From NCBI RefSeq assembly GCF_000717995.1, contig NZ_JODM01000002.1:496001-560000 (forward strand): a stretch of DNA of 64,000 nt. The letters run 5' to 3'. Position 1 is the first letter of the stretch, and each line of letters opens with the position of its first letter. This document shows positions 34,744-46,525 of this stretch, one piece after another. This DNA is from Streptomyces violaceorubidus. Lineage in GTDB: Bacteria > Actinomycetota > Actinomycetes > Streptomycetales > Streptomycetaceae. Made by a program: the position numbers and the translations under genes. A model generated the notes under the pieces. The model was not told the DNA's origin, ran no database searches, and was given only the letters and a program-made list of their open reading frames with translations.

Positions 34744-34980
34744 ATGACCGAGGAACACGGGGAATTGACGGCGCTTGGCCCGTACACCTATAGGCCCGGC
34801 AGAGATCACTGTCCGTCACCGGACGGCGGGACTCTGACCAGAGGCGGCCACCCCGTCCCGCTGCGGGTGACCGAACCGGTCCTGCAGCGCTTCCTGGACG
34901 TCATGACCGAGTTGGAGAGCGGCCTGGCCGAGCGCTGGGGCCGTACGCAGGGCTCCTTGACGTACACCCGGGCGGAGTGA
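34744..34980 (+). CDS. Small hypothetical protein upstream of DUF2637
   Basis: A 78-aa protein with no domain that I recognise. It has a polar N-terminus (HGELTALGPYTYRPGRDHC) and a predicted helix, PVLQRFLDVMTELESGLAER. It ends 10 bp before the DUF2637 gene and shares its strand, so the two are probably co-transcribed. No good ribosome binding site is seen before the ATG. The codon bias looks like a real Streptomyces gene. Confidence 0.55.
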   Translation: MTEEHGELTALGPYTYRPGRDHCPSPDGGTLTRGGHPVPLRVTEPVLQRFLDVMTELESGLAERWGRTQGSLTYTRAE

Positions 34981-34990
34981 CCGGCACCTC

Positions 34991-35866
34991 GTGTACGAAG
35001 AACACACTCACCCCCCCATGCCGTACGGCGAAGGGCCGTTCCGCGCCACGGGCAGCGGTCGGCACCGTGCGCCCGAGGCGGACGCCTTCCAGGAGACCCT
35101 GGTGCCGCCCGAACCCGGTTGGGACCCGGCCGAGGAACTCGCGTTCCTGCTCCAGGACGCGATGCAGACCCCGACCGGCCCTCCCTCCGCGACGGACACC
35201 TCGGCGCTCGCACCCGCCCCGGGCACCCCGCTGAGCAATCTGCAGGAGATCACCGCGGAGCTGCCCCCGTTGAGGGAGTCCCCGACGAGTCACCGCAGGG
35301 TCCGCAGAGGGAGAAAGGTGAGCCGGCTGCGCGCCGCGAGCCTGTTCATCGCCGCGCTTGCCGCGGTCATCGCGGCCTCCGTGAGCCTGTTCGGCGGCAT
35401 GGTGGCCTACGAGCCGCTGCGCCTGGCCGCCGTGACCCGCACCCGCGGCAGCGTCGTGTCCTGGTGGCCGCTGCTGGTCTACGGCCCCTGGCTGGTGGCC
35501 TCGCTCGCGGTGCTGCGGGCGGCGCTGCACCAGCGCCGCGCGGTGCACTCCTGGGCCGTCGTCCTGCTGTTCTCGGCCATCGCGATGCTGCTGTGCGTCG
35601 CGGAGGCGCCCAGAACCGTCAGCGACGCCGCGGCGGCCGCCCTGCCCGGCCTGGCCTCGCTGGTCTGCTTCCAGCAGGTCGTCCGGCAGATCACGCTCAC
35701 CCGGCCGCCCCGGCGTGCGGTGCCGCGCCACCGGCAACGGGCCGCGGTCACTCCGGGTGACGAACCGTCGGGCAGGACGGCCGACGGGTCGTTGTCGCTT
35801 CCGCAACAGCGGCAGAATCCTGTGCGTTCACCCCGACCCGGCGCGGGTCCCGGGAAACAAACCTGA
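34991..35866 (+). CDS. DUF2637 membrane protein
   Basis: A 291-aa protein: an acidic, proline-rich cytoplasmic region (about 1-100), a basic patch (HRRVRRGRKVSRLRA), then four hydrophobic segments (about 112-235: FIAALAAVIAASVSLFGGMV, WWPLLVYGPWLVASLAVL, WAVVLLFSAIAMLLCVAEAP and ALPGLASLVCFQQVV). This is the DUF2637 arrangement. Such proteins occur in Streptomyces chromosomes and, as SpdB-like proteins, in conjugative elements. The GTG start lies 10 bp after the preceding stop, with GGAG about 12 nt upstream. Function is unknown; a link to intramycelial spread is a family association only. Confidence 0.72.
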   Translation: MYEEHTHPPMPYGEGPFRATGSGRHRAPEADAFQETLVPPEPGWDPAEELAFLLQDAMQTPTGPPSATDTSALAPAPGTPLSNLQEITAELPPLRESPTSHRRVRRGRKVSRLRAASLFIAALAAVIAASVSLFGGMVAYEPLRLAAVTRTRGSVVSWWPLLVYGPWLVASLAVLRAALHQRRAVHSWAVVLLFSAIAMLLCVAEAPRTVSDAAAAALPGLASLVCFQQVVRQITLTRPPRRAVPRHRQRAAVTPGDEPSGRTADGSLSLPQQRQNPVRSPRPGAGPGKQT

Positions 35867-35875
35867 GAATCCCGC

Positions 35876-35930
35876 ACCCATCCCCCCCACATCCATCTCC
35901 CCACACCCCACACCCACCCCCTCACACCTA
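35876..35930. repeat. C/CA-rich low-complexity tract
   Basis: About 55 bp made almost wholly of C, with A and occasional T (CCCCCCCACATCCATCTCCC and similar), directly before the terminator stem. Confidence 0.6.
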
Positions 35931-35992
35931 TTCCGCTTCCCCATTCCCCGCCCATTCCCTGTGGAGAATGTGTCGGGAATGGGGAAGCGGAA
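35931..35992. terminator. 18-bp inverted repeat between convergent genes
   Basis: TTCCGCTTCCCCATTCCC (35931-35948) has its exact complement at 35975-35992 across a 26-nt loop, followed by CTTCTTTC on the plus strand. It terminates DUF2637 (+) and DUF6299 (-). Confidence 0.85.
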
Positions 35993-36046
35993 CTTCTTTC
36001 GGGTCGCGTGCGGGCGGGTGCGGAAGGAAGCCGCCCACCGCGAGGG

Positions 36047-39404
<3,358 letters not shown>

Positions 39405-39435
39405 CGCCGGTCCCTTCCCCTGCCGCCCTGGCCAC

Positions 39436-39495
39436 CTGACGGACCGCCTGACGGACCGCCGGACAGGCCGCCGGACGGGCCGCCGGACGGGCCGT
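39436..39495. repeat. Five tandem 12-bp repeats in the divergent promoter
   Basis: CTGACGGACCGC occurs twice, then CGGACAGGCCGC, CGGACGGGCCGC and CGGACGGGCCGT, five 12-mers end to end. They lie between the acyl-CoA dehydrogenase and ligase starts, about 30 bp upstream of the former. Confidence 0.85.
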
Positions 39496-39524
39496 CCGGT
39501 CACGGCCGAGGGTATCGCGCCCCG

Positions 39525-39552
39525 TTGACTGTCGTCACCAACACGATACGCT
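39525..39552 (+). promoter_or_regulatory. Promoter/operator of the CoA-ligase gene
   Basis: TTGACT (39525-39530) and TACGCT (39547-39552) are spaced 16 bp and end 39 bp before the ligase ATG, plausible -35 and -10 elements. The -35 overlaps TGACTGTCGTCAC (39526-39538), an imperfect palindrome that recurs at 46365-46377 before the enoyl-CoA hydratase gene. Confidence 0.5.
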
Positions 39553-39591
39553 CGTTGCGCGAGCCCACCACGACAAAGGGGGCGAACCGCC

Positions 39592-41271
39592 ATGGACGAT
39601 CCGCGCCGCGCGGACCCGCACCGCTCCGCCCACGTCGACACCTTCGCGCGCGACCACCTGCCGCCCCCCGAGCAGTGGCCCGAGCTCCTCTTCGACCTGC
39701 CCGAGCTGCGCTACCCGGCCCGGCTGAACTGCGCCGCCGAACTGCTCACCGGTCCGCCCGAGGACCGCCCGGTCTTCCGCACCACGTCCGGGGACAGCTG
39801 GACCTACGGCGATCTGCGGGAGCGGGTCGACCGGATCGCGCACGTGCTCACCGGCGACCTCGGTGTCGTCCCGGGCAACCGCGTGCTGCTGCGCGGCCCC
39901 ACCACCCCGTGGCTGGCCGCGTGCTGGCTGGCGGTGCTGAAGGCGGGCGCGGTGGCGGTCACCGTGCTGGCCCAGCAGCGCCCGCACGAACTGCGCGCGA
40001 TCTGCGAGATCGCGCGGGTGCGGCACGCGCTGTGCGACGTCCGGGCCGTCGACGACCTCGCCAAGGCGGAGGTCCCCGGTCTGGCGATCACCACCTACGG
40101 CGGGGACGCGCCGGACGACCTGCACCGCCGTACGACGTCCGCCGGGGTGCCCGCTGCGCCGTACCGGGCCGTCGACACCGCCGCGGACGACGTGGCGCTG
40201 ATCGCGTTCACCTCGGGCACCACCGGCCGGCCCAAGGGCTGCATGCACGTCCACCGCGATGTGCTGGCGATCGCCGACACCTTCTCCGCGCACCTGCTCG
40301 GGCCGCGGCCGGACGACGTCTTCGCGGGCAGTCCGCCGCTCGGTTTCACCTTCGGGCTCGGCGGTCTCGTGGTCTTCCCGATGCGAGCCGGGGCGAGCAC
40401 CCTGCTGCTGGAACAGGCGGGCCCCCGGCAGCTCTTGCCGGCCGTCGCCGAACACCGGGTGTCGGTGCTGTTCACCGCGCCGACGGCGTACCGCGCGATG
40501 CTGGACGAGCTGGACGGGTACGACGTGAGCAGTCTCCGGCGCTGCGTCTCGGCGGGCGAGAACCTGCCCGCGGCCACCTGGCGGGCCTGGCACGAGCGCA
40601 CCGGGCTGCGGATCATCAACGGCATCGGCGCCACCGAGTTGCTGCACATCTTCCTCTCCGCGGCGGACGACGACATCCGGCCCGGCACCACCGGCGTCCC
40701 GGTGCCGGGGTGGCAGGCGCGCGTGCAGGACGAGAACGGCACGCCCGTGCCCGACGGGGAGCCCGGGCTGCTGGCGGTGCGCGGGCCGGTGGGCTGCCGG
40801 TACCTGGCCGATCCGCGCCAGCGGGAGTACGTGCGCGAGGGCTGGAACATCACCGGGGACACCTACGTCCGCGAGCCCGACGGGTACTTCCGGTACGTGG
40901 CCCGTGCCGACGACATGATCATCTCCGCCGGGTACAACATCGCCGGGCCGGAGGTGGAGGACGCGTTGCTGCGGCATCCGGACGTGGTGGAGGCGGCCGT
41001 GGTGGGCCGGCCCGACCAGCGCCGGGGGCAGGTCGTGGTGGCGCACGCGGTGCTGCGGGAGGGGGCCGCGCGGGACGCGGACGCGCTGCGCGAGTTCCTG
41101 CGCTCGGAGCTGGCGCCGTACAAGTGCCCGCGGGAGATCGTCTTCCTGGACGCGCTGCCGCGCACGGCGACCGGCAAGCTCCAGCGCTACCGCCTCCTCG
41201 GCCCGTCCGGCCCGGGGTCCGCCGCCCCCGCTCCCGGTGCTCGTCCGGCTCCCCGGGGCGGCCGGGCGTGA
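39592..41271 (+). CDS. Benzoate/2-aminobenzoate-type CoA ligase (AMP-forming)
   Basis: A 559-aa acyl-adenylate-forming enzyme that activates an aromatic acid to its CoA thioester with ATP. P-loop ALIAFTSGTTGRPKGCMHVH, adenine motif INGIGATELLHIF, hinge region VARADDMIISAGYNIAGPEV and the catalytic C-terminal Lys in RTATGKLQRYRL are all present. The N-terminal RSAHVDTFARDHLPPPEQWP resembles benzoate/2-aminobenzoate ligases. Start ATG 39592 with AAGGGGG about 10 nt upstream. It is followed 15 bp later by the PaaX regulator, and with the monooxygenase/reductase (43102-45507) makes a 2-aminobenzoate (anthranilate) pathway likely; salicylate or benzoate remain possible. Confidence 0.87.
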   Translation: MDDPRRADPHRSAHVDTFARDHLPPPEQWPELLFDLPELRYPARLNCAAELLTGPPEDRPVFRTTSGDSWTYGDLRERVDRIAHVLTGDLGVVPGNRVLLRGPTTPWLAACWLAVLKAGAVAVTVLAQQRPHELRAICEIARVRHALCDVRAVDDLAKAEVPGLAITTYGGDAPDDLHRRTTSAGVPAAPYRAVDTAADDVALIAFTSGTTGRPKGCMHVHRDVLAIADTFSAHLLGPRPDDVFAGSPPLGFTFGLGGLVVFPMRAGASTLLLEQAGPRQLLPAVAEHRVSVLFTAPTAYRAMLDELDGYDVSSLRRCVSAGENLPAATWRAWHERTGLRIINGIGATELLHIFLSAADDDIRPGTTGVPVPGWQARVQDENGTPVPDGEPGLLAVRGPVGCRYLADPRQREYVREGWNITGDTYVREPDGYFRYVARADDMIISAGYNIAGPEVEDALLRHPDVVEAAVVGRPDQRRGQVVVAHAVLREGAARDADALREFLRSELAPYKCPREIVFLDALPRTATGKLQRYRLLGPSGPGSAAPAPGARPAPRGGRA

Positions 41272-41286
41272 CGCCGACGACATAAG

Positions 41287-42132
41287 ATGATCAACGTGTC
41301 CGACCAGCACCTACCGCCCGCACCGAGGTCCCTCATCGTCACGCTCTACGGCGCGTACGGTCGTTTCGCGCCGGGCCCGGTGCCCGTCGCCGAGCTGATC
41401 CGGCTGCTGTCCGCCGTAGGGGTGGACGCCCCCTCCGTGCGCTCCTCGGTGTCCCGGCTGAAGCGGCGCGGGCTGCTGCTGCCGGCCCGTACGGACGAGG
41501 GCGCGGCCGGTTACGAACTCTCCGCCGAGGCACGCCAGTTGCTGGAGGACGGGGACCGGCGGGTCTACGCGACCGCGCCCCACGGGGACGAGGGCTGGGT
41601 GCTCGCCGTGTTCTCCGTTCCCGAGTCGGAGCGCCAGAAGCGGCACGTACTGCGCTCGCGCCTGGCCGGGCTCGGCTTCGGCACCGCGGCCCCCGGCGTG
41701 TGGATCGCCCCGGCCCGTCTGTACGCGGAGACCCGGCACGCCCTGGGCCGCCTCGGCCTGGACTCCTACGTGGACTTCTTCCGCGGTGAGCACCTGGGCT
41801 TCCCGCCGACCGCCGAGGCGGTGGCCCGCTGGTGGGACCTGGCCGCGATCGCCAAGGAGCACGAGGCGTTCCTCGACCGCCACGCGCACGTGCTGCGCGC
41901 CTGGGAGCGGCGGACCGACACGCCGCCCGAGGAGGCCTACCGCGACTACCTCCTCGCCCTGGACTCCTGGCGCCACCTGCCCTACACGGACCCCGGGCTG
42001 CCCGCCCGGCTGCTGCCCGGGGACTGGCCCGGCACCCGATCGGCGGCCGTCTTTTGGGCGTTGCACGCGCGGCTGCGGGACGCGGGGGCGCGCTACGCGG
42101 CGATGGGACCGACCCCCTCTCCCGATAGGTGA
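41287..42132 (+). CDS. PaaX-family transcriptional repressor
   Basis: A 281-aa PaaX-like regulator: an N-terminal winged HTH (SLIVTLYGAYGRFAPGPVPV, with SVRSSVSRLKRRGLLLPAR as the recognition region) and the PaaX C-terminal domain (YLLALDSWRHLPYTDPGLPA, LLPGDWPGTRSA). PaaX proteins repress aromatic acid catabolism genes and are released by an aryl-CoA thioester. ATG 41287 or GTG 41296 could start it. It is 15 bp behind the CoA ligase, so a feedback loop through the ligase product is likely. The shared TGACTGTCGTCAC motif at 39526 and 46365 is a candidate operator. Confidence 0.88.
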   Translation: MINVSDQHLPPAPRSLIVTLYGAYGRFAPGPVPVAELIRLLSAVGVDAPSVRSSVSRLKRRGLLLPARTDEGAAGYELSAEARQLLEDGDRRVYATAPHGDEGWVLAVFSVPESERQKRHVLRSRLAGLGFGTAAPGVWIAPARLYAETRHALGRLGLDSYVDFFRGEHLGFPPTAEAVARWWDLAAIAKEHEAFLDRHAHVLRAWERRTDTPPEEAYRDYLLALDSWRHLPYTDPGLPARLLPGDWPGTRSAAVFWALHARLRDAGARYAAMGPTPSPDR

Positions 42133-42214
42133 GTTGCGCCACACTCCGGGGCATCAGTGAACCCTCAGCCTCCTCAGACCCTCTTCTCAGGTTTCTCACC
42201 TAGCGTCCGGACGC

Positions 42215-43114
42215 ATGAGTCTCGCACGCAACGTGAACCGGGCCCTCGCCGTCACCACCGGCCTCCAGGTCCGCAGAGCACCCCGGGCGGCGAAGAGAAG
42301 TCCGCAGGCGACACCGGGGAAGAAGTCCCCCGCGGCCCGGCAGGCGGCCGCGTACCGATGTCCGCCGGCCAAGGAGCTGCCGGCCGAACGGCTGCTGCGA
42401 CGGCCCGTGTTCATCACCTCGTCCATCCGCTCCGGTTCCACGCTGCTGCGCATGATGCTGGGCGCCCACCCGCGGCTGCACGCCCCGCACGAGCTGCACA
42501 TCGGCCGGCTGGAGGTCACCTGCGCCAACTGGTTCTCCGAGCGGGCGATGGGCGCCCTCGGCCTGCGGCGCGGCGACCTGGAGCACCTGCGGTGGGACCG
42601 CGTCCTGCACCGCGAACTCACCAGATCCGGTAAGGACTTCGTGGTCGAGAAGACCCCGGCCAACGTGTACATGTACCGGCGCCTGAAGGACTGCTGGCCG
42701 GACGCGCGCTTCGTCTTCCTGCTGCGCCATCCCGCGTCGACCGCCCGCTCCTGGCACGAGACCGATCCCGTCAAGCGCCCGCTCGACACGGCCGTCACGG
42801 ACGTGCTGCGCTATCTGACGGCGGTCGAGGAGGCCCGTGGGGCGGACCCCGACCAGTTCACCGTGCGCTACGAGGACATCACCGACGACCCCGAGCGCGA
42901 GATGCGCCGGCTGTGCGCGCACCTCGAACTCGACTACGCGCCCGAGATGCTGAACTACGGCAGCAGGAGCAGCGCCGAGCTGGTCAGGGGACTGGGCGAC
43001 TGGCGCGAGAACATCCGCACCGGCACCGTGCAGCCGGGGCGCGCGCTGCCCGGGGCGGACGAGGTCCCCGAGCGGCTGCGCCCGATCTGCGCGGCCTGGG
43101 GCTACCCGTCCTGA
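42215..43114 (+). CDS. Sulfotransferase family protein
   Basis: A 299-aa PAPS-dependent sulfotransferase-fold protein. The 5'-phosphosulfate loop reads FITSSIRSGSTLLRMML (about residues 69-85), the 3'-phosphate region is FVFLLRHPASTARSW and the FTVRYEDITDDPEREMRRLC block is typical of the family. The first 45 residues are basic and low-complexity. The acceptor substrate is unknown. Not obviously part of the aromatic pathway that surrounds it. The ATG has no clear ribosome binding site. Its 3' end overlaps the convergent monooxygenase gene by 13 bp. Confidence 0.85.
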   Translation: MSLARNVNRALAVTTGLQVRRAPRAAKRSPQATPGKKSPAARQAAAYRCPPAKELPAERLLRRPVFITSSIRSGSTLLRMMLGAHPRLHAPHELHIGRLEVTCANWFSERAMGALGLRRGDLEHLRWDRVLHRELTRSGKDFVVEKTPANVYMYRRLKDCWPDARFVFLLRHPASTARSWHETDPVKRPLDTAVTDVLRYLTAVEEARGADPDQFTVRYEDITDDPEREMRRLCAHLELDYAPEMLNYGSRSSAELVRGLGDWRENIRTGTVQPGRALPGADEVPERLRPICAAWGYPS

Positions 43115-45507
43115 CGCGGGCCGTGCAGCGTGAGCCTCGGCCGGGGGGTGTCGGTGCGTCCGGTGCGCGGCGGGCGGCTGCCCGCCCGGTACGGTGCGGG
43201 CCACGGGGCGCCCGGTCCGTCGTAGCCCTGCTCGGCGGCGGCGTGCAGCGTCCAGTGCGGGTCGTACAGGTGCGGGCGCGCCAGTGCGCACAGGTCGGTG
43301 CGTCCGGCCAGGATCAGCGAGTTGACGTCGTCCCAGGAGGAGATCGCGCCGACGGCGATCACCGGGACGCCCGCCTCGTGCCGGATGCGGTCCGCGTACG
43401 GCGTCTGGTACGACCGCCCGAACTCGGGCCGTTCACCGGCGACGACCTGGCCGGTGGACACGTCGAGGGCGTCGGCCCCGTGCTCGGCGAAGGCCCGGGC
43501 GATCCGCACCGCCTCCTCGGCGCTCGTGCCGCCCTCGGCCCAGTCGGTGGCGGAGATCCGTACGGTCATGGGCCGCTCGGCGGGCCACACCTCGCGTACG
43601 GCGTCGAAGACCTCCAGCGGGAAGCGCAGCCGCTTCTCCAGTGAGCCGCCGTAGGCGTCGGTGCGGTGGTTGGTGAGCGGGGAGAGGAAGCCGGAGAGCA
43701 GGTAGCCGTGGGCGCAGTGCAGTTCGAGCAGGTCGAAACCGGCCCCGGCGGCCCGTTCGGCGGCGGACCTGAACTGCTCGCGCACCTCGGTCAGTTGCGC
43801 CCGTGACAGCTCGCGCGGGGTCTGGCTGCCGGGCCGGTAGGGCAGCGGGGAGGGGGCCAGGAGGGGCCAGTTGCCCTCGGGCAGCGGTTCGTCCATGCCC
43901 TCCCACATCAGCCGGGTCGAGCCCTTGCGGCCGCTGTGGCCCAGCTGTACGCCGATCGCGGTGCCCGGCGCGCTGTCGTGCACGAAGTCGGTGATCCGCC
44001 GCCATGCCTCGCCCTGCCGGCCGGTGTAGAGGCCCGCGCAGCCGGGGGTGATGCGGCCCTCGGCGCTGACGCACACCATCTCGGTCATCACCAGGCCGGC
44101 ACCGCCGAGGGCCCGGGCACCGAGGTGGACCAGGTGGAAGTCGCCGGGGACGCCGTCGGTGGCCGAGTACATGTCCATCGGGGAGACGACCACGCGGTTG
44201 CGCAGGGTCAGCCCGCGCAGCCGGAACGGGGTGAACATCGGGGGCGTGCCGGGCGGGCAGCCGAACTCGCGCTCCACCGCGCCGGTGAAGTCGGCGTCGC
44301 GCAGCCGCAGGTTGTCGTGGGTGACCCGGCGGCTGCGGGTGAGCAGGTTGAAGGCGAACTGGCGGGGCGGCTGCCCGAGGTACCGGTCCAGGTCCTCGAA
44401 CCAGTGGAGGCTGGCCCCGGCCGCCCGCTGGGTGGAGGCGACGACGGGACGCCGCTCCTCCTCGTACGCGTCAAGGGCCTCCTGGAGGGTGGGGTGCTCC
44501 TCCAGGCAGGCGGCGAGCGCGAGGGCGTCCTCGACGGCGAGCTTGGTGCCGGAGCCGATGGAGAAGTGGGCGGTGTGGGCGGCGTCGCCGAGCAGGACGA
44601 GGTTGCCGTGCGACCAGCGTTCGTTGACGACCGTGCGGAAGGTGGTCCACGCCGACTTGTTGGACCGCAGCGGCCGGCCGCCCAGCGCGTCGGCGAAGAT
44701 CTTGGCGCAGCGGGCAAGGGACTCCGCCTCGTCCAGTCCGTCGAAGCCGGCCGCCCGCCAGACCTCCTCGCGCATCTCGACGATGACGGTGGAGGCGTCG
44801 GGCGCGAAGGGATAGCCGTGCAGCTGCATCACGCCGTGCTCGGTCTCGGCGATCTCGAAGCGGAAGGCGTCGAAGGCGAAGTCGGCGGCGAGCCAGATGT
44901 AGCGGCAGCGGTGCGGGGTCAGATGCGGCCGGAAGACCTCGCGGTACGCCTCGCGGGTGGCGCTGTGCACGCCGTCGGCGGCGACGACGAGGTCGTGGGT
45001 GCGGGTGAGCCGGTCAGGGGGCGGGGCCTCGGTGCGCGGGCGCAGGTCCACGCCGAGGTCGCGGCAGCGGTCGTACAGGATCTCCAGGAGGCGGCGGCGG
45101 CCGAGGGCGGCGAAGCGGTGTCCTTGGGAGGTGTGGCGGGTGTTCCGGTGGACGATGTCGATGTCGTCCCAGCGGACGAAGTGGGCCTTGAGGGCGTCGT
45201 AGACGACGGGGTCGGCGTGTTCGATGCCGCCGAGGGTCTCGTCGGAGAGGACCACGCCGAAGCCGAAGGTGTCGTCGGGGGCGCCTCGCTCGTAGACGGT
45301 GATCTCGCGGTCGGGGGCGAGGCGTTTGAGGAGGGCGGCGGTGTAGAGGCCGCCGGGGCCGCCGCCGATGATCGCGGCACGTAGGGGGTGGCTTGTCGTC
45401 GTCAGTGGGTGCGGGTTCGTTGTGGCCGGTCGCGCCCCGCGGCGGAGCCGCTGATCGACACAGCCCCGCGCCCCCGGGCCAACGGCACTTCCTTGAGACG
45501 AGAGCAT
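43102..45507 (-). CDS. Fused FAD monooxygenase/old-yellow-enzyme reductase (2-aminobenzoyl-CoA type)
   Basis: An 801-aa two-domain flavoprotein. Residues about 43-410 are a class A FAD monooxygenase (AAIIGGGPGGLYTAALLKRL, DLVVAADGVHSATREAYREV, NLVLLGDAAHTAHFSIGSGT). Residues about 425-780 are an old-yellow-enzyme FMN reductase (FTPFRLRGLTLRNRVVVSPM, DLLELHCAHGYLLSGFLSPL, VIAVGAISS). This fusion matches 2-aminobenzoyl-CoA monooxygenase/reductase, which hydroxylates and dearomatises the ring of the CoA thioester. Databases also label it salicylyl-CoA 5-hydroxylase/oxidoreductase. ATG 45507 has GGGAGG about 8 nt upstream; residues 5-35 are translated from an intergenic-type repeat. It lies 4 bp after the enoyl-CoA hydratase gene. 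Confidence 0.85.
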   Translation of the reverse strand: MLSSQGSAVGPGARGCVDQRLRRGARPATTNPHPLTTTSHPLRAAIIGGGPGGLYTAALLKRLAPDREITVYERGAPDDTFGFGVVLSDETLGGIEHADPVVYDALKAHFVRWDDIDIVHRNTRHTSQGHRFAALGRRRLLEILYDRCRDLGVDLRPRTEAPPPDRLTRTHDLVVAADGVHSATREAYREVFRPHLTPHRCRYIWLAADFAFDAFRFEIAETEHGVMQLHGYPFAPDASTVIVEMREEVWRAAGFDGLDEAESLARCAKIFADALGGRPLRSNKSAWTTFRTVVNERWSHGNLVLLGDAAHTAHFSIGSGTKLAVEDALALAACLEEHPTLQEALDAYEEERRPVVASTQRAAGASLHWFEDLDRYLGQPPRQFAFNLLTRSRRVTHDNLRLRDADFTGAVEREFGCPPGTPPMFTPFRLRGLTLRNRVVVSPMDMYSATDGVPGDFHLVHLGARALGGAGLVMTEMVCVSAEGRITPGCAGLYTGRQGEAWRRITDFVHDSAPGTAIGVQLGHSGRKGSTRLMWEGMDEPLPEGNWPLLAPSPLPYRPGSQTPRELSRAQLTEVREQFRSAAERAAGAGFDLLELHCAHGYLLSGFLSPLTNHRTDAYGGSLEKRLRFPLEVFDAVREVWPAERPMTVRISATDWAEGGTSAEEAVRIARAFAEHGADALDVSTGQVVAGERPEFGRSYQTPYADRIRHEAGVPVIAVGAISSWDDVNSLILAGRTDLCALARPHLYDPHWTLHAAAEQGYDGPGAPWPAPYRAGSRPPRTGRTDTPRPRLTLHGPRQDG
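45409..45480. repeat. Streptomyces intergenic-type repeat inside the monooxygenase 5' coding region
   Basis: The minus strand reads GGGGGCGCGGGGCTGTGTCG, then ATCAGCGGCTCCGCCGCGGG and GCGCGACCGGCCACAACGAA, a sequence type I recognise as a frequent dispersed intergenic repeat of Streptomyces genomes. Here it is in frame between the start codon and the conserved FAD domain. Confidence 0.55.
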
Positions 45508-45511
45508 CCCC

Positions 45512-46339
45512 CTACCTCCCTTGCCACTTCGGCGGGCGTTTCTCCGTGAAGGCGGCGTGGAATTCCGCGTAGTCCTCGCCCGTCATCAGCAGGGCCTGGG
45601 TCGAGGCGTCCAGTTCGACCGCTGCCGCCAGCGGCATGTCCAGCTCGGCCGTGAGGAGGGCCTTGGTCTGGGCGTGGGCCAGGGCGGGGCCGTCGGCCAG
45701 CCGGCGGGCCAGGGTGTGGGCTGCCTCGTCGGCGCGGCCCTCCTCGGTCAGCTCGCTGATCAGGCCGATGCGCTCGGCCTCGGGTGCGCGCACCGGGTCG
45801 CCGAGCATGAGCAGGCGGGTGGCGTGGCCGAGGCCCACGACGCGGGGCAGCAGGTAGGCGGCGCCCATGTCGCCGCCGGAGAGGCCGACGCGGGTGAAGA
45901 GGAAGGCGAAGCGGGCGGACGGGTCGGCGACGCGGAAGTCGGCGGCCAGCGCGAGGACCGCGCCCGCCCCGGCGGCGACGCCGTGCAGCGCGGCGATCAC
46001 CGGAAACGGGCACTCCCGTACCGCCCGCACCACCTGGCCGGTCATCCGGTTGAAGTCCAGCAGTCTCGCGGTGTCCATGGACAGGGTGGCGCCGATGATC
46101 TCGTCCACGTCGCCGCCGGAGCAGAAGCCGCGCCCCTCGCCGGCCAGCACCAGCGCCCGCACGGAGCGCCCGCGGGACAGCTCGGCGAGCAGGTCGCGCA
46201 GGTCGGCGTAGGCCTCGAAGGTGAGCGCGTTGAGCTTGTCGGGGCGGGCGAGGGTGACGGTGGCGACGCCGTCGGCGATCTCGACGCGCAGGTGCCGCCA
46301 GTCGGGGGTGGGGGCGGCGGAGCCGGTGAAGGGACTCAT
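45512..46339 (-). CDS. Enoyl-CoA hydratase/isomerase family protein
   Basis: A 275-aa crotonase-fold enzyme. ATVTLARPDKLNALTFEAYA, the oxyanion-hole motif LVLAGEGRGFCSGGDVDEII and ALHGVAAGAGAVLALAADFR are characteristic, and the acidic catalytic position falls in FTRVGLSGGDMGAAYLLPR. The C-terminal trimerisation helices end with FTEKRPPKWQGR. It hydrates an enoyl-CoA or isomerises a ring product. First gene of a minus-strand operon with the monooxygenase/reductase (4-bp gap). ATG 46339 has no strong Shine-Dalgarno and may be translated from a short leader. Crotonases also occur in known 2-aminobenzoyl-CoA clusters. Confidence 0.9.
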   Translation of the reverse strand: MSPFTGSAAPTPDWRHLRVEIADGVATVTLARPDKLNALTFEAYADLRDLLAELSRGRSVRALVLAGEGRGFCSGGDVDEIIGATLSMDTARLLDFNRMTGQVVRAVRECPFPVIAALHGVAAGAGAVLALAADFRVADPSARFAFLFTRVGLSGGDMGAAYLLPRVVGLGHATRLLMLGDPVRAPEAERIGLISELTEEGRADEAAHTLARRLADGPALAHAQTKALLTAELDMPLAAAVELDASTQALLMTGEDYAEFHAAFTEKRPPKWQGR

Positions 46340-46363
46340 GACACTCGAAGTTATCACCCATCT

Positions 46364-46377
46364 GTGACTGTCGTCAC
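46364..46377. promoter_or_regulatory. Palindrome GTGACTGTCGTCAC upstream of the enoyl-CoA hydratase
   Basis: A perfect inverted repeat GTGAC-N4-GTCAC lies 25 bp before the enoyl-CoA hydratase ATG. Thirteen bases (TGACTGTCGTCAC) are identical to 39526-39538 before the CoA ligase, about 6.8 kb away, suggesting one regulator for both halves of the pathway. Confidence 0.6.
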
Positions 46378-46525
46378 GGGTGCGCGATAAGACGCCGGGG
46401 TCGTGGGCGCACGGGCCGAAGGTCCCGGGGCACGCCCGTCGAAGGGCTCTGCCGGGGGGGGCGCCGTACCATTCATAAGGTTGAAAGCAGGACAGGACAC
46501 CCCTGCTCCACGAAACGGACCCGTC

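Noticed and set aside
35876..35930. CA/C-rich tract as a possible CRISPR or coding repeat
   Set aside because: No regular unit or spacers; it is low-complexity sequence next to a terminator.
39436..39495. CRISPR-like array
   Set aside because: Repeats are contiguous 12-mers without spacers.
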